Assembly: GCF_033807715.1 (NCBI RefSeq)
Contig: NC_084597.1
Span: 7,961,369-8,025,368, forward strand
DNA from: Cololabis saira
Lineage: Eukaryota > Chordata > Actinopteri > Beloniformes > Belonidae
Direction of reading: 5' to 3'
DNA: 64,000 bases
This document shows positions 11,386 through 23,377 of the stretch, in pieces; the first letter of the stretch is position 1; each line of letters begins with the position of its first letter. The notes under the pieces were generated by a model. It saw only the letters and a program-made list of their open reading frames with translations, searched no databases and had not been told where the DNA came from. The position numbers and the translations under genes were made by a program.

Positions 11386-11847
11386 ACATATTTCTGCCCA
11401 TACATCCGTCCGGTAGTTCTGCATGTTTGCGGCTGATATCATTCAACTCCAAGTCAGTGGAAATCAGTACTAGCGAGATGACCCCACACTGACGGGGACA
11501 AAACGTCTGTTTTAACGGCATTTAGAGATTAGAGAATATTTGGCGTTGACGTGGCAGGCGCCCAAACCCGCTCCCATGTGCACATGATAATACCAACTGT
11601 GGCTATAAAATCCCTCTTATGCGACCAGACAAAGAATCCATCTCAAAAATGCTGCCAGGCCCCATCAGAGATCTGGGTTGCATTTGTCGGCAGACTAAAA
11701 GCACTTTTTGGATATTCTGAGTGCAGACAGCGAGGCTGGACCGAGTCTCTCTGCTGGCTAAGCCACTGAAATTACAGCTCAAGCTGATTATTACACTTCA
11801 TCTGAGAACCATGCTGATATCTGGGCTAGATTTTTGTCACTCCCGGG
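11386..11847. other. unique non-coding stretch
   Basis: Nothing beyond background was seen in these 460 bases. Confidence 0.35.
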
Positions 11848-12846
11848 TAGAAGTGTAACGATACACTAATCTCACGATACGGTACGATACACGATATTGA
11901 GGTCACGATAACGATACGATATTATAGCAGTATTTTTTTAACAACCTTGAATGAGGAACATATGACTGGAAAAAATGGTCTTTTATTTGAAAGACACAAA
12001 ATACAAAACAATGCTGTGCATTTGCCCTATTGTTACAGTTTGTAATGCTTTATAACTGTTTAAGTTTTAAAGAGAAAGCCAGGCCAACCATTTTCCACAA
12101 ACTGAACTAAAAGTAAATGTCAGGTTTGCATTATGATCTTCAGTTTCATACAAGTACAAATATTTTGCCACAAACTGAATAGTTTCTCTCACGTATGATT
12201 TGACTTTTTCTTTTCCAGAAATTGAACAACTAAAATTAAATAAATAAATAAAAGTAAATAATTACATACAATTTTACATCATCAAAAAGATTGATTCATG
12301 CTCACCTTATAAGTGTAAGAGGAGATTTATTTTTGTTAAGGTTATTTTGGTAATTCAGGGTTCATTATTTTTATAAATATATTCTTTATATTGTGATGTA
12401 AATCAGGGACTATAATGACACTAGTCAGTTTATCTGTAGTGATTAGTCTGTTTTAGATTGGGCGGAGTGATACGCCACAGTACGGCACTAGGTGCTGTGT
12501 TGATGTTCTAAAATCCTACACTGTTGAGGGACATTAAAGTACACTGGAACTCAGCAGAATTTACCCCCGTGTTTATCCTACTAAAAAGGTTTAATTTAAT
12601 AAGGTAAGGCTTAACTCTACACCAGCCTTACATAAGTAAAGGTTCAGAGCTCAAAACGGTACTAGTTTCTTCTGAGCGGAGTAAGATTTGGTCGCGGGTC
12701 GAGGCGCGGTCGGATCCGCGTTACTAGTCAACACAATAGATTAATATTAATAACCCAATATCGCAAATACACTTTGTCACCTCCACGACACGTTTAGTGA
12801 CGTTTTTGTATCGCCAAATTTCGTAGCACAATATATTGTTACACCC
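11848..12846. mobile_element. hAT-type element F, right end broken
   Basis: The left end TAGAAGTGTAACGATACAC and right end ATATTGTTACACCC match the teleost hAT terminus pattern (C/T)AGGGGTGTAACGATAC. Many ACGATAC repeats lie just inside the left end. The expected right-hand duplication of the left flank CTCCCGGG is missing. The sequence passes directly from TTACACCC into a CTTC array. The last bases of the element and its target site have been lost. Confidence 0.65.
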
Positions 12847-14278
12847 TTCTTCCTTCCTTCCTTCCTTCCTTCCTTCCTTCCTTCTTCCTTCCTTCCTTCC
12901 TTCTTTCCTCCTGCTCTCTCCTTCCTTCCTTCTTTCCTCCTGCTCTCTCCGTCCGTCCGTCCGTCCTTCCTTCCTTCCTTCCTTCCTTCCTTCCTTCCTT
13001 CCTTCCTTCCTTCCTTCCTTCCTTCCTTCCTTCCTTCCTTCCTTCCTTCCTTCCTTCCTTCCTTCCTTCCTTCCTTCCTTCCTTCCTTCCTTCCTCCTGC
13101 TCTCTCCTTCCTTCCTTCCTCTTCCCTTCCTTCCTCCTTCTTTTCCCTCCTTGTTTTCTCCTTCCTTCTTCCCTTCCTTGTTTCTCCCTTCCTTCCTCCT
13201 TTCCTTTTTCTCCCTTCCTTCCTTCGTTTTCTCCCTTCCTTCCTTCCTTCCTTGTTTTCTCCCTTCTTCCTTCCTTGTTTTCTCCCTTCCTTCCTCCTTT
13301 CCTTGTTTTCTCCCTTCCTTCCTTCCTTCCTTCCTTCCTTCCTTCCTTCCTTCCTTCCTTCCTTCCTTCCTTCCTTCCTTCCTTCCTTCCTTCCTTCCTT
13401 CCTTCCTTCCTTCCTTCCTCCTTTCCTTGTTTTCTCCCTTCCTTCCTTCCTTGTTTTTTCCCCTTCCTTCCTTCCTTCCTTCCTTCCTTCCTTCCTTCCT
13501 TCCTTGTTTTCTCCCTCCCTTCCTTCCTCCTTTCCTTGTTTTCTCCCTTCCTTCCTTCCTTGTTTTTTCCCCTTCCTTCCTTCCTTCCTTCCTTCCTTCC
13601 TTCCTTCCTTCCTTCCTTCCTTCCTTCCTTCCTTCCTTCCTTCCTTCCTTCCTTCCTTCCTTCCTTCCTTCCTTCCTTCCTTGTTTTCTCCCTTCCTTCC
13701 TCCTTTCCTTGTTTTCTCCCTTCGTTCCTCCTTTCCTTGTTTTCTCCCTTCCTTCCTTCCTTCCTTCCTTGTTTTCTCCCTTCCTTCCTTCCTTCCTTCC
13801 TTCCTTCCTTCCTTCCTTGTTTTCTCCCTTCCTTCCTTCCTTCCTTGTTTTCTCCCTTCCTTCCTTCCTTGTTTTCTCCCTTCCTTCCTTCCTTCCTTGT
13901 TTTTCTCCCTCCTTCCTCCTTCCTTCCTTCCTTGTTTTCTCCCTTCCTTTCTACCTTCTTTTCCCCTTCCTTCCTTCTCCTTCCTTCTTCCCTTCCTTCC
14001 TCCTTTCCTTGTTTTCTCCCTTCCTTTCTACCTTCTTTTTCCCCTTCCTTCCTTCTTCCTTCCTTCTTCCCTTCCTTCCTCCTTTCCTTGTTTTCTCCCT
14101 TCCTTCCTCCTTTCCTTGTTTTCTCCTTCCTTCCTCCTTTCCTTCCTTCCTTCCTTCCTTCCTTCCTTCCTTCCTTCCTTCCTTCCTTCCTTTCCTTCCT
14201 TCCTTCGAGATGAGAAATTCTTATCGTGGGGAATTTTTTGACGGTTTATCGTGAACGGTAAAATATCGCCCATTCCTA
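12847..14278 (+). mobile_element. family A remnant A2: array plus right end only
   Basis: A CTTC-dominated array (12847-14205) with TTGTTTTCTCCC spacers runs into the canonical A right end (GAATTTTTTGACGGTTTATC, then ATATCGCCCATTCCTA ending at 14278). The A left end is absent, and the array abuts the broken right end of element F. The long Pro-Ser-Phe-Leu frames are translations of the array in all three plus-strand frames. Confidence 0.8.
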
Positions 14279-15864
14279 ACAGACGGAAGTCCTTTTTTTA
14301 TTATTATTATTCCATGTACATTTCTTTTTTTGCCCGCCCACGTGCAACTGAAACCACCGACAGCAAGTCAGAATTCTTGACTGTGTCACTGTAATGGCAG
14401 CTTGTGTGGCCTTGAGCTCCAAGCGTGAAAGACGGCTCAAATAACATCACTGGAGACAATTTATGTCTATTTGGAGTTACCATATACACTCCCCTCGATT
14501 CGTTAGCTCCCCCTAATATTCGGAGAATCGTGCATCATGAATCAATCAAAACAATTCAAACCCTGTCATGCACCAGGTGACCGTCGGCCTTCAGCCGCAG
14601 AGTGAAAGCCATCGTGTTGAACCGCAGTGAAAATCCAGTAAACAGACGATGTCCGCTGCACAGCTGGCCATCAAGACATAAAAAAAGCAGCAGATGATGC
14701 AGCAGTATATACACCAGATCCAACGTTGCGTTCGCAGCAATGACAGATGGTAAATAAAGGTTCAACCTTTAAAAAGCCACATCAAGGATTAACAGCATGA
14801 TCTCCCATATTCGCCGCGTCTAAAGGCCGAATGAGGACAAGGCGCAGCTTCTGCTGCACAACAGGCAGGAAACAGATAATTTCTAGTTAAACTGAGATGA
14901 AGTCGGTAGAATTAAACTGCGAGTAAACCATCAATGACAAACCAGATGGCTGGATTGAGGAGATGAGTTTGTGTGAAGGCAGAACTCTACAGGGGATATA
15001 AAATGGAAACCCTCCTCTATAATTACTGCTTGTAGGGGCCACTGCTGAACTAGCATCTTGACATAAAGTGGCCACAGCAAAGGCAAATGAGGGTCAGGTC
15101 CAGTAAAGGGTATATTTAGTCTGCCGATGGCATGCTTTTTAAAACAACACGCCCTTTCTCTGACTCACATGGCTCTGGAGGATCTGAAAAAGTCCATAAA
15201 ACCTACAGACGAGTGAAGTGAGCTAACTAGAGGATTACTGTGTGGTGTCCCCTGCACAAGTGCTGAATGTGCCTCTGTAGTCCAACATGAAAACATAATC
15301 ACCGGGCTCCTTTTCTTTTAATTACAGAAGGCAAAAAGAAGGGAAGTTTTACTATTAACATCTGCACTGGTAAAAATAAGAGCGATACGTTTTGACGACT
15401 ATGAAAAGAAGCTGCTTTTCAAATCTGATATTTTGCACTTTTGTGATTTCCTAGAGACGGTTATAGTTTCTATTTTGCTTCAGAACATCAAACACAGACG
15501 GTGTGCCAGTGCAAAAAATGAATAATAAAAGGAAACTCAAAGTGACACATTTCATGGTTGAACATCTTCAAGACGTAAAGATTGCTAATCTACAAATATT
15601 GCATGGAAGTTGTAAATAAATTCATAAATCTGCGACTTGACATCATTTCCTTGTGGCTTCTGAGATGTCGGCTTGGCCTGAGGACATATAATGTAGGGCT
15701 ATTTTGGAAGCTGTGAAAACCCGGCTGAAGGTCCTGTGGTTCACAGCCGAAGGTCTTGTGGTCCCAAGCTAGCGAGCGCTAGTTGCATTGGTGCAAGTTT
15801 TTTTTACTTTGTTTTGGGTTTTTTTTCCCCCAAAACACAGCAGAAACAGCCAAAGACAGGTGAC
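14279..15864. other. unique non-coding stretch of 1.6 kb
   Basis: One of the longest repeat-free intervals. No frame longer than 82 codons and no recognisable domain was seen. It is probably intronic. Confidence 0.4.
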
Positions 15865-15872
15865 TTCAGCAC

Positions 15873-16239
15873 TAGGGATGGGCGGTATGGACTAAAAAAA
15901 TGTATCACGATAATTTCTGGCATTTATCCTGATAATGATAAAAATGACGATAAAAAAAATACCAATTCAACTCCATCTTTGTAACTATAAATCTATCACC
16001 ACATTCAGTCTTTGGAGCCAAATCACTGCTCTAAAAGATACTAAATACTACTAAACGTCATCAATGGGAATCTTTCTTTCTTTCTTTCTGGCTCATAGCT
16101 ATCTTTCTTTAAGACTCATTTCTTTCTTTAAGACTCATTTCTTTCTTTAAGACTCATTTCTTCCTTTCTTTCTTTCTTTAAGACTCATTTCTTTCTTTAA
16201 GACTCATTTCTTCCTTTCTTTCTTTCTTTAAGACTCATT

Positions 16240-16271
<32 letters not shown>

Positions 16272-16635
16272 TAAGACTCATTTCTTTCTTTCTTTCTTTC
16301 TTTCTTTAAGACTCATTTCTTTCTTTCTTTCTTTCTTTCTTTAAGACTCATTTCTTTCTTTCTTTCTTTCTTTCTTTCTTTAAGACTCATTTCTTTCTTT
16401 CTTTCTTTCTTTAAGACTCATTTCTTTCTTTCTTTCTTTCTTTCTTTAAGGCTCATTTCTTTCTTTCTTTCTTTCTTTAAGACTCATTTCTTTCTTTCTT
16501 TCTTTAAGACTCATTTCTTTCTTTCTTTCTTTCTTTCTTAAAGACTCATTTCTTTCTTTCTTTAAGACTCATTTCTTTCTTTCTTTCTTTCTTTAAGACT
16601 CATTTCTTTCTTTCTTTCTTTCTTTAAGACTCATT

Positions 16636-16683
<48 letters not shown>

Positions 16684-16865
16684 TAAGACTCATTTCTTTC
16701 TTTCTTTCTTTCTTTAAGACTCATTTCTTTCTTTCTTTCTTTCTTTAAGACTCATTTCTTTCTTTCTTTCTTTCTTTCTTTAAGACTCATTTCTTTCTTT
16801 CTTTCTTTCTTTCTTTAAGACTCATTTCTTTCTTTCTTTCTTTCTTTCTTTCTTTAAGACTCATT

Positions 16866-16897
<32 letters not shown>

Positions 16898-17021
16898 TAA
16901 GACTCATTTCTTTCTTTCTTTCTTTCTTTCTTTAAGACTCATTTCTTTCTTTCTTTCTTTCTTTCTTTCTTTAAGACTCATTTCTTTCTTTCTTTCTTTC
17001 TTTCTTTCTTTAAGACTCATT

Positions 17022-17085
<64 letters not shown>

Positions 17086-18018
17086 TAAGACTCATTTCTT
17101 TCTTTCTTTCTTTCTTTAAGACTCATTTCTTTCTTTCTTTCTTTCTTTAAGACTCATTTCTTTCTTTCTTTCTTTCTTTAAGACTCATTTCTTTCTTTCT
17201 TTCTTTCTTTAAGACTCATTTCTTTCTTTCTTTCTTTAAGACTCATTTCTTTCTTTCTTTCTTTAAGACTCATTTCTTTCTTTCTTTCTTTAAGACTCAT
17301 TTCTTTCTTTCTTTCTTTCTTTAAGACTCATTTCTTTCTTTCTTTCTTTCTTTAAGACTCATTTCTTTCTTTCTTTCTTTAAGACTCATTTCTTTCTTTC
17401 TTTCTTTAAGACTCATTTCTTTCTTTCTTTCTTTCCTTTCTTTCTTTCTTTCTTTAAGACTCATTTCTTTCTTTCTTTCTTTAAGACTCATTTCTTTCTT
17501 TCTTTCTTTCTTTAAGACTCATTTCTTTCTTTCTTTCTTTCTTTAAGACTCATTTCTTTCTTTCTTTCTTTCTTTAAGACTCATTTCTTTCTTTCTTTCT
17601 TTAAGACTCATTTCTTTCTTTCTTTCTTTAAGACTCATTTCTTTCTTTCTTTCTTTCCTTTCTTTCTTTCTTTCTTTAAGACTCATTTCTTTCCTTTCTT
17701 TCTTTCTTTAAGACTCATTTCCTTCCTTCCTTCCTTCCTTCCTTCCTTCCTTCCTTCCTTCCTTCCTTCCTTCCTTCCTTCCTTCCTTCCTTCCTTCCTT
17801 CCTTCCTTCCTTCCTTCCTTCCTTCCTTCCTTCCTTCCTTCCTTCCTTCCTTCCTTCCTTCCTTCCTTCCTTCCTTCCTTCCTTCCTTCCTTCCTTCCTC
17901 CTTCCTTCCAAACGTTATCAATGGGAATTTATCGTTTTTTACCGAGAGATGACAAATTTTTACCGTGGGGAACTTTTTTGACGGTTTATCGTGAACGGTA
18001 AAATATCGCCCATTCCTA
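15873..18018 (+). mobile_element. family A copy A3 with long CTTT higher-order array
   Basis: Ends TAGGGATGGGCGGTAT and ATATCGCCCATTCCTA have perfect flanks TTCAGCAC (15865-15872 and 18019-18026). The array (about 16070-17908) consists of CTTT runs of 3-18 units punctuated by AAGACTCATTT some fifty times, then about 190 bases of pure CTTC. The array is bounded left by AAACGTCATCAATGGGAAT and right by AAACGTTATCAATGGGAAT, a near-perfect direct repeat. This copy has no Harbinger-like piece. Confidence 0.92.
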
Positions 18019-18026
18019 TTCAGCAC

Positions 18027-18810
18027 CCAGAAAGGTCTGTTTTTAAAAAGTAACTACTATTTAACAGCAAACATTTTGGTGATTTCATTTTGACGGGCTT
18101 TCCCACCAGTCGGGGAACATTAGAAGGAGCGGTAAACATCACTATAAGCCGGCTATACTCTCTCCGTCCCTTTCTGCTTTTCACCAGGACGCCTTTCTCT
18201 CCTGCTTTTCTCTCATCGCATTCTTCAACAGGCACCGATTTCATGGTGGTAATTTTGGCCGGCAGAAACACTAACCTCCTTTGGAGTGCTGTGTGAAAAC
18301 CCACCCCATCACCCACTGGCTGACACAACACTAACAGTGTGTCCTCCTGAACTTGGCATAGCGCTCCACAACACACCAATTTCACCGTCGCTTTCACGGC
18401 ACGGAGGGATAAACAACACGGAGCAAAGTCTAACCCCTTTAACACCTATCACTCCAATTTCTCGTGATTTGGCCTGCAGATTTAGGTCAAGCATTCTTTT
18501 CTTGCACAGCTCAAACTGCATATAGTTTACTATAACGGTGGGAGATTAAGCACTCATTCATTCTTTAGGAAAAAAAAGAAAAAAAAGCTGGGTCGTCAAT
18601 CCCTTTGATGGACAATTTATAAACATTACAGGCTGGGCCTTATCGCGTTAAAAGGCAAATACAGAAAAGTGGTTTTAAATGAGGAGTCTTAGATGGTTTC
18701 TGTTCACTTCAGAACCAAAACAAAGCCTTTTAAAGTTTGCCTCAGACGGATTTGCTCCACATCTGCACTGGAAATGTATCTCCATAATTTTCTCAGCGGG
18801 TCCTGAGCTG
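18027..18810. other. unique non-coding stretch
   Basis: Open frames up to 141 codons (minus, 18020-18445) lack recognisable domains and splice context. No repeat ends were seen. Confidence 0.35.
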
Positions 18811-18813
18811 CAG

Positions 18814-18897
18814 CCAGTTGCAACTCTGCAGAAGTTGCAGCTCTGCAGAAGTTGCAGCTCTGCAGAAGTTGCAGCTCTGCAGAAGTTGCAGCTCTGC
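18814..18897 (+). repeat. 17-bp minisatellite, about five units
   Basis: GTTGCAGCTCTGCAGAA repeats with a strict 17-base period (starts near 18817, 18834, 18851, 18868 and 18885). The first unit has AACTC in place of AGCTC. Each unit contains the CTGCAG palindrome. Confidence 0.9.
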
Positions 18898-18910
18898 CTC
18901 CAACAGGAAT

Positions 18911-19189
18911 AAAATATCGGTTGAATTGAAAAATTGCCTTTTGGTTTGAGAATTAGACGAAGGGATTTTGCTCAAAAGTGGCAAAAATGGTCTACATTTA
19001 AGGTCAAATCTCAGCCATGCCCTTAAAGAAGGGAAAGAAAAGAATGGCAAACTATTACATCTCCCCCAGGTAGTTATGTTATGATTGTTACTATCATTTT
19101 TTATTTGTATTATTATTTTTCTCTTTCCTTTTTGTGTAACTTGAAAAAGACAAAATAAAAAGTATTAAAAAAAAAATATCGGTTGAATT
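18911..19189 (+). mobile_element. short 5'-truncated L1-like insertion with 17-bp duplication
   Basis: AAAATATCGGTTGAATT occurs at 18911-18927 and again at 19173-19189. The 245 bases between them end in a typical LINE tail (CTTGAAAAAGACAAAATAAA followed by an A run). The first part can be read as a short C-terminal RT remnant, including RDFAQKWQKW. The A-rich left edge of the duplication fits an endonuclease that nicks TTTT/A-like sites, as known for L1/Tx1 elements. Confidence 0.75.
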
Positions 19190-19655
19190 AAAAACTTATT
19201 TAGCTTGACACACTGTGGTCTATCTTCAAATAAATAACAAGTTATTGTTATTTTTATTGTACTGATGAACTCAATGATGATTCGACTGTCTGCCAGGATA
19301 AGAATCAGATTTGATTGAGAAGCTACTAGGGGTGTAACGGTATTTGTATTCGTCCCGTCCCGTCACGGTACGGGGGTCACGGTTCGGTTCACGCAGTCAT
19401 ACGGCGAATACGTCTGACTGAGTTAAAAAAAAAAAAAAAAAAAAAAATCAATCGTTTTTTTTTCCCTTATAAATATCAACAGTCACGTTCCATTACAGAC
19501 CTAAATGTGTGCTAGTCTGTGCATATCAATAAATATATGTGCAATTCATATATCATCATAAATTGTAGGCTATAATAACGACAGAATGTTCTAATTCTTA
19601 ATTTACAACTGTCCTGAACGCATCGGCGCCGTGAGCCAAAGCGTGTTGGCTGTAA

Positions 19656-19791
19656 AGCCTGATTTATGGTTCTGCGTTAAATCGACGCATACGCCGTAGG
19701 GTACGGCGCAGTCTACGGCGAGGTTATGCGGCGACGCGCAACCTTCGCCGTAGGCGCTGCGTTGGTGTAACGCGGTACCATAAATCAGCCT
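19656..19791. mobile_element. 136-bp Harbinger-like MITE nested in G
   Basis: The ends AGCCTGATTTATGGTTCTGC and its near-perfect complement form a palindrome. TAA flanks both sides (19653-19655, 19792-19794). The core is rich in CG (ACGCCGTAGGGTACGGCG). The same terminal sequence appears beside the arrays of several family A copies. Confidence 0.88.
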
Positions 19792-20155
19792 TAACAGTCA
19801 CAGCAAATTTGCCGTGAAGGAGATTAGCGCTAAAGTTTAAAACCTACAAAGTTTTGAATGTTACCCCGTTTTCCACGTTACCTGGATTATTTTGGGTTAT
19901 GGAAGAGTCAACTGTCATTGGTGAGTCAGTGTAACCTTCTTAAATAATTTATTTATCAGAATGTTGTGGTATTCTTGACCACCTGCTTATTTGAATGTGC
20001 TTGTGTTGTTTTCAACGAGACCGCCGAGTCTATTCTCTGTTATAGAGCTCAGAAATGATGTTATAGACCGCTGTGTCTATCTATCTAAATAGATGTGTAA
20101 TTTAGACCAGTTATGTTTTTTTTTTGTGTTTAAGCTGTATCAAAGATGGAACTGA

Positions 20156-20156
<1 letters not shown>

Positions 20157-20243
<87 letters not shown>
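20157..20243 (+). repeat. (TG)n microsatellite
   Basis: More than 40 uninterrupted TG units inside hAT element G. Confidence 0.95.
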
Positions 20244-20245
<2 letters not shown>

Positions 20246-20655
20246 CTTTACTCTGCTTTCTGCAGCATAGGCCTATAGGCTTAGCTCAATAAAAGTGAGA
20301 ATAAATGTAGTTTGATGGGTAGGATGATGTTGTTGAACGTTAAAATGACTATCATAATATAGCCATGTTTACATAACATAGCCATGGAGAATGCTCCGCC
20401 CCCAGACGGCTCTGCCCATTATTCTATTTATTTTACACTTTAATAAGAGATGCTTTTTAGTTTTGTAGCCAATTGAACAAACTTTAACTTTCAAATGCTA
20501 TGATCAAAATAAAGGAAGAAAAAACTCGTCTTATACATTTGGGACTTTTTGTATTTTTTTTCCCGTTGTACCGAACCCGTACCGAACCGTGACCCCTGTA
20601 CCGAGGTACGTACCGAACCGTGACTTGTGTGTACCGTGACACCCCTAGAAGCTAC

Positions 20656-21455
20656 CAATCGATATAAGATCTTATCATATATCGATTGAACACAATCATT
20701 TCCATTCATATCAAATCACAGCTAAAAGTCTTTTTATTTCTGGGTTCAACTAGAAATCTGGTAATTTGAATAAATAATAAACTATAGAGGTCCACTTGAC
20801 AAGAACCACATTGATTATTGTCTGATCTATATGTTCACTTTGTATCAATGTTGTTGGATCATTCATCATTAACATGAAGTATTGATTTAAGTTAATGGAT
20901 CATTACGCCCCAAATGTGAAGTTCTTTGTTTTGTCATGGATGTTACCAGACACGCATCTATTTATAAGAATAATTGGGGGTGGGAAGGGGCTGGGGGACC
21001 AGGTTTTCATGCTACTTTCTATACAATCATGCTCCACTGAATTTCAAAATAATGTTTCCGCTAATGTATGATGACAACATCATTCAGTACGTGGCTGAGC
21101 TGAAGTCTGAGCCTAAAGCTTTTCCATCGCAGCGTTCAAGAGTCACCGTCCCGATGAGCTGATGCTCCGTGCAGACGATAAGTCAAAAAGCGTTGCATGC
21201 AGCTGCTTTGTCCACTGATGTCACCAGCAAGATCTGTGACCAGGCAGGAGATGGAAAAAGAAAAGCAGTGGCTCCACACTTTTACAATAATATCACCGTA
21301 CAGAGTTGTTTTCCGGTCGGTCAGAGCTTTTCAATGCTCACACAGAAGCAGCCAGAGTATTTTTTAAATTATAAGTACTACTAGTGAAAGAGGAAGCAAT
21401 TTAATCCTAATAAATTATCAATCTTTGTCAGTGAGGGAATCAAGAGGTGACAGAT
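20656..21455. other. unique non-coding stretch
   Basis: About 800 bases with no recognised repeat ends or coding exon. Confidence 0.35.
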
Positions 21456-21458
21456 TAA

Positions 21459-22652
21459 TGGCACTTTTACACTAGCACCTATTCAGCCCGACTCGACCTC
21501 GTTTACTTTCGATACCCAGATGAGAAGTAGGAGGTTGGAGAAGCTGCTGTGACGTATTTGATTGTGTGATCTAAAAGGAGAAGACAACAACACTAAAGAT
21601 GTAGAACCTGGAGGAGATGATAGATGTGCTGCTGGGTCTGTGACTTGTGTTTGATATCAAGTTAAAAATAAGAGTGAGAGAAACTTCAAGCGGTGACGCT
21701 TTTTAATTTTTTGTTTGTTTTAGTGATGCGCCGATTGTTCGGTAACCGAAATTGTTCGGCCGAAAATGGCAAAAAAACACTTTCGGTGTTCGGTGGAATA
21801 AGTGGGGAAAAAAAACGAACAATTAATAACGGCGTTGTAAAATAAGGAAATAGACTGGCTGCTCCGTCCCGTAACGTTGCGCACTACATAAATTCTTGGC
21901 CAACCAAAAACTAACCCCATAAGAATTTTACCTAACATTCACCAGGAGGTGGAACCAAAACAACATAATGCTGGAAATTAAAAAAATTTCATTTTTTTAT
22001 GTTCAATAAATATTTTCTACCTTGTAATTTTGTAAATGATTTTTTTCTTTGAAAAGCATGCCTAAATCAAATGTATTTGATTTATGCAATGGTGAAAAAA
22101 TTGGCAAAATAAATGAAAAACTGCTGAAGAACCATGTTCGGTATTGTTCGGTATATTATAGTGTTCGGTTTCGGTTTGGGCCACAAATTTTCATTTCGGT
22201 GCATCACTAGTTTGTTTGTCTCTGGCGCTGCTGAAAAGTCAGCTGGAGCCGCGAGCAGCTATGAAGAGACAGAGCTCCTGGTAGATCTGGTCGTTCCTTA
22301 TCTCCCGTCTAGATCTTTTTAATTCTCTCCTCAGCACCAGGTTTATGAACATCTGCACCTCAGAGTTGGATCACCAAACAGATTTCTGCTGCCATTGCTG
22401 GTGGAATAAAATGAACAAGAAGCTCCGTCAGAGTTGCTCTTTCTCTGATGTCACATCCTGACTCAGACGTCTGACTCCAACCCCCCGATCAATCGGTGGC
22501 CTGTAGTGTGATGATGTCACAGCCCGACTCAGCCGGTTAGAACCTCGGCAGAATAGATACAGAAAAGTATCTACTCGGCACGTTAGACCCCTAGTGGAAA
22601 AGAACCAAACCGAGTGGAGCCGAGCCGAGTAGGTACTAGTGGAAAAGCACCA
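21459..22652. mobile_element. Harbinger-like element Q split by hAT element K
   Basis: Ends TGGCACTTTTACACTAGCAC and the complement of TGGTGCTTTTCCACTAGTAC are flanked by TAA (21456-21458, 22653-22655). Without the nested K element it is about 700 bases. CGAGTCGGCT-type words near both ends are typical of a common teleost repeat. No transposase frame was recognised. Confidence 0.75.
21721..22209. mobile_element. hAT MITE family K nested in Q
   Basis: Ends TAGTGATGCGCCGA and TCGGTGCATCACTA have perfect GTTTGTTT duplications (21713-21720, 22210-22217). TTCGGT words recur at both ends. It is 489 bases long and non-coding. Confidence 0.9.
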
Positions 22653-22655
22653 TAA

Positions 22656-23369
22656 CAGATTTGTTTTGGCTTGTTATTTTCCAGCGGGAAAGAAAATTCA
22701 ACAAGTGCTCAGAAACGTCGTCCTTGATCTCTTGTGGCTGAGTGACATCCTGTATTGATAAGCTGCAGACAATGACATTGGAGCAGCAGGGTTTCCATCC
22801 CTGCTGCACAAGCATCCTCAACCGTTTCCAAACCAGAAAACCTCACGTATGCTACATCCTTGAAAATAAAAACAAAAAATTATCTCCTACTGCTTACTTA
22901 TTAAAGAGAAATATATAAGAAAGGCATTGAAACTTTGATGATACTTCAAGGAAAGGCAGAGCCATCTTGTGCTACAGGTTATACAATCGAGTGTCACTTT
23001 GCACCAGCAAGTGCTGCTAAGATGACCCTTTCCTGACATAATGGCAATGCTTCTCTCAAATGGCTCCTTCAGTAATATAACCCAGTGCTCTGCTCTAACA
23101 AAGGCTAGAACAAACAAATGCCAGCTTTCAAAGCCCTATCCACTTCAACAGATTCTGCTTCAGAAAGGCGATAAAAGATGCTCGCAAAACTCCCCGGATG
23201 CCGGGGTTCTCGTTTACTTTCAACCACCTGCAAGTCAGACCTTATAAGCCAAATTGCTGTTGCCAAGTTATACCAGGGCTGTAGCAGTTTCAGAGAGAGC
23301 CAAAGAGCAAAGCTAGATGTCCAAAAGTCCACTGAAACAAAGCTGGGCATGCATGCAACACATTTTCCA
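22656..23369. other. unique non-coding stretch
   Basis: Frames of 60-81 codons overlap on both strands between 22890 and 23375 without recognisable domains. No repeat ends were seen. Confidence 0.35.
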
Positions 23370-23377
23370 GTATAGAC

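Larger units (their letters stand above)
19327..20647. mobile_element. hAT-type element G with nested MITE and TG repeat
   Basis: Ends TAGGGGTGTAACGGTA and TACCGTGACACCCCTA are flanked by perfect GAAGCTAC duplications (19319-19326, 20648-20655). The terminal regions are built from CACGGT(A/T)CGG-type words. The interior holds a Harbinger-like MITE (19656-19791) and a TG run (20157-20243). No transposase was recognised. Confidence 0.88.

Noticed and set aside
16070..17700. CRISPR-like regular spacing in the A3 array
   Set aside because: Regular AAGACTCATTT spacing could be mistaken for repeats and spacers, but the 'spacers' are all CTTT runs and the setting is a eukaryotic transposon.
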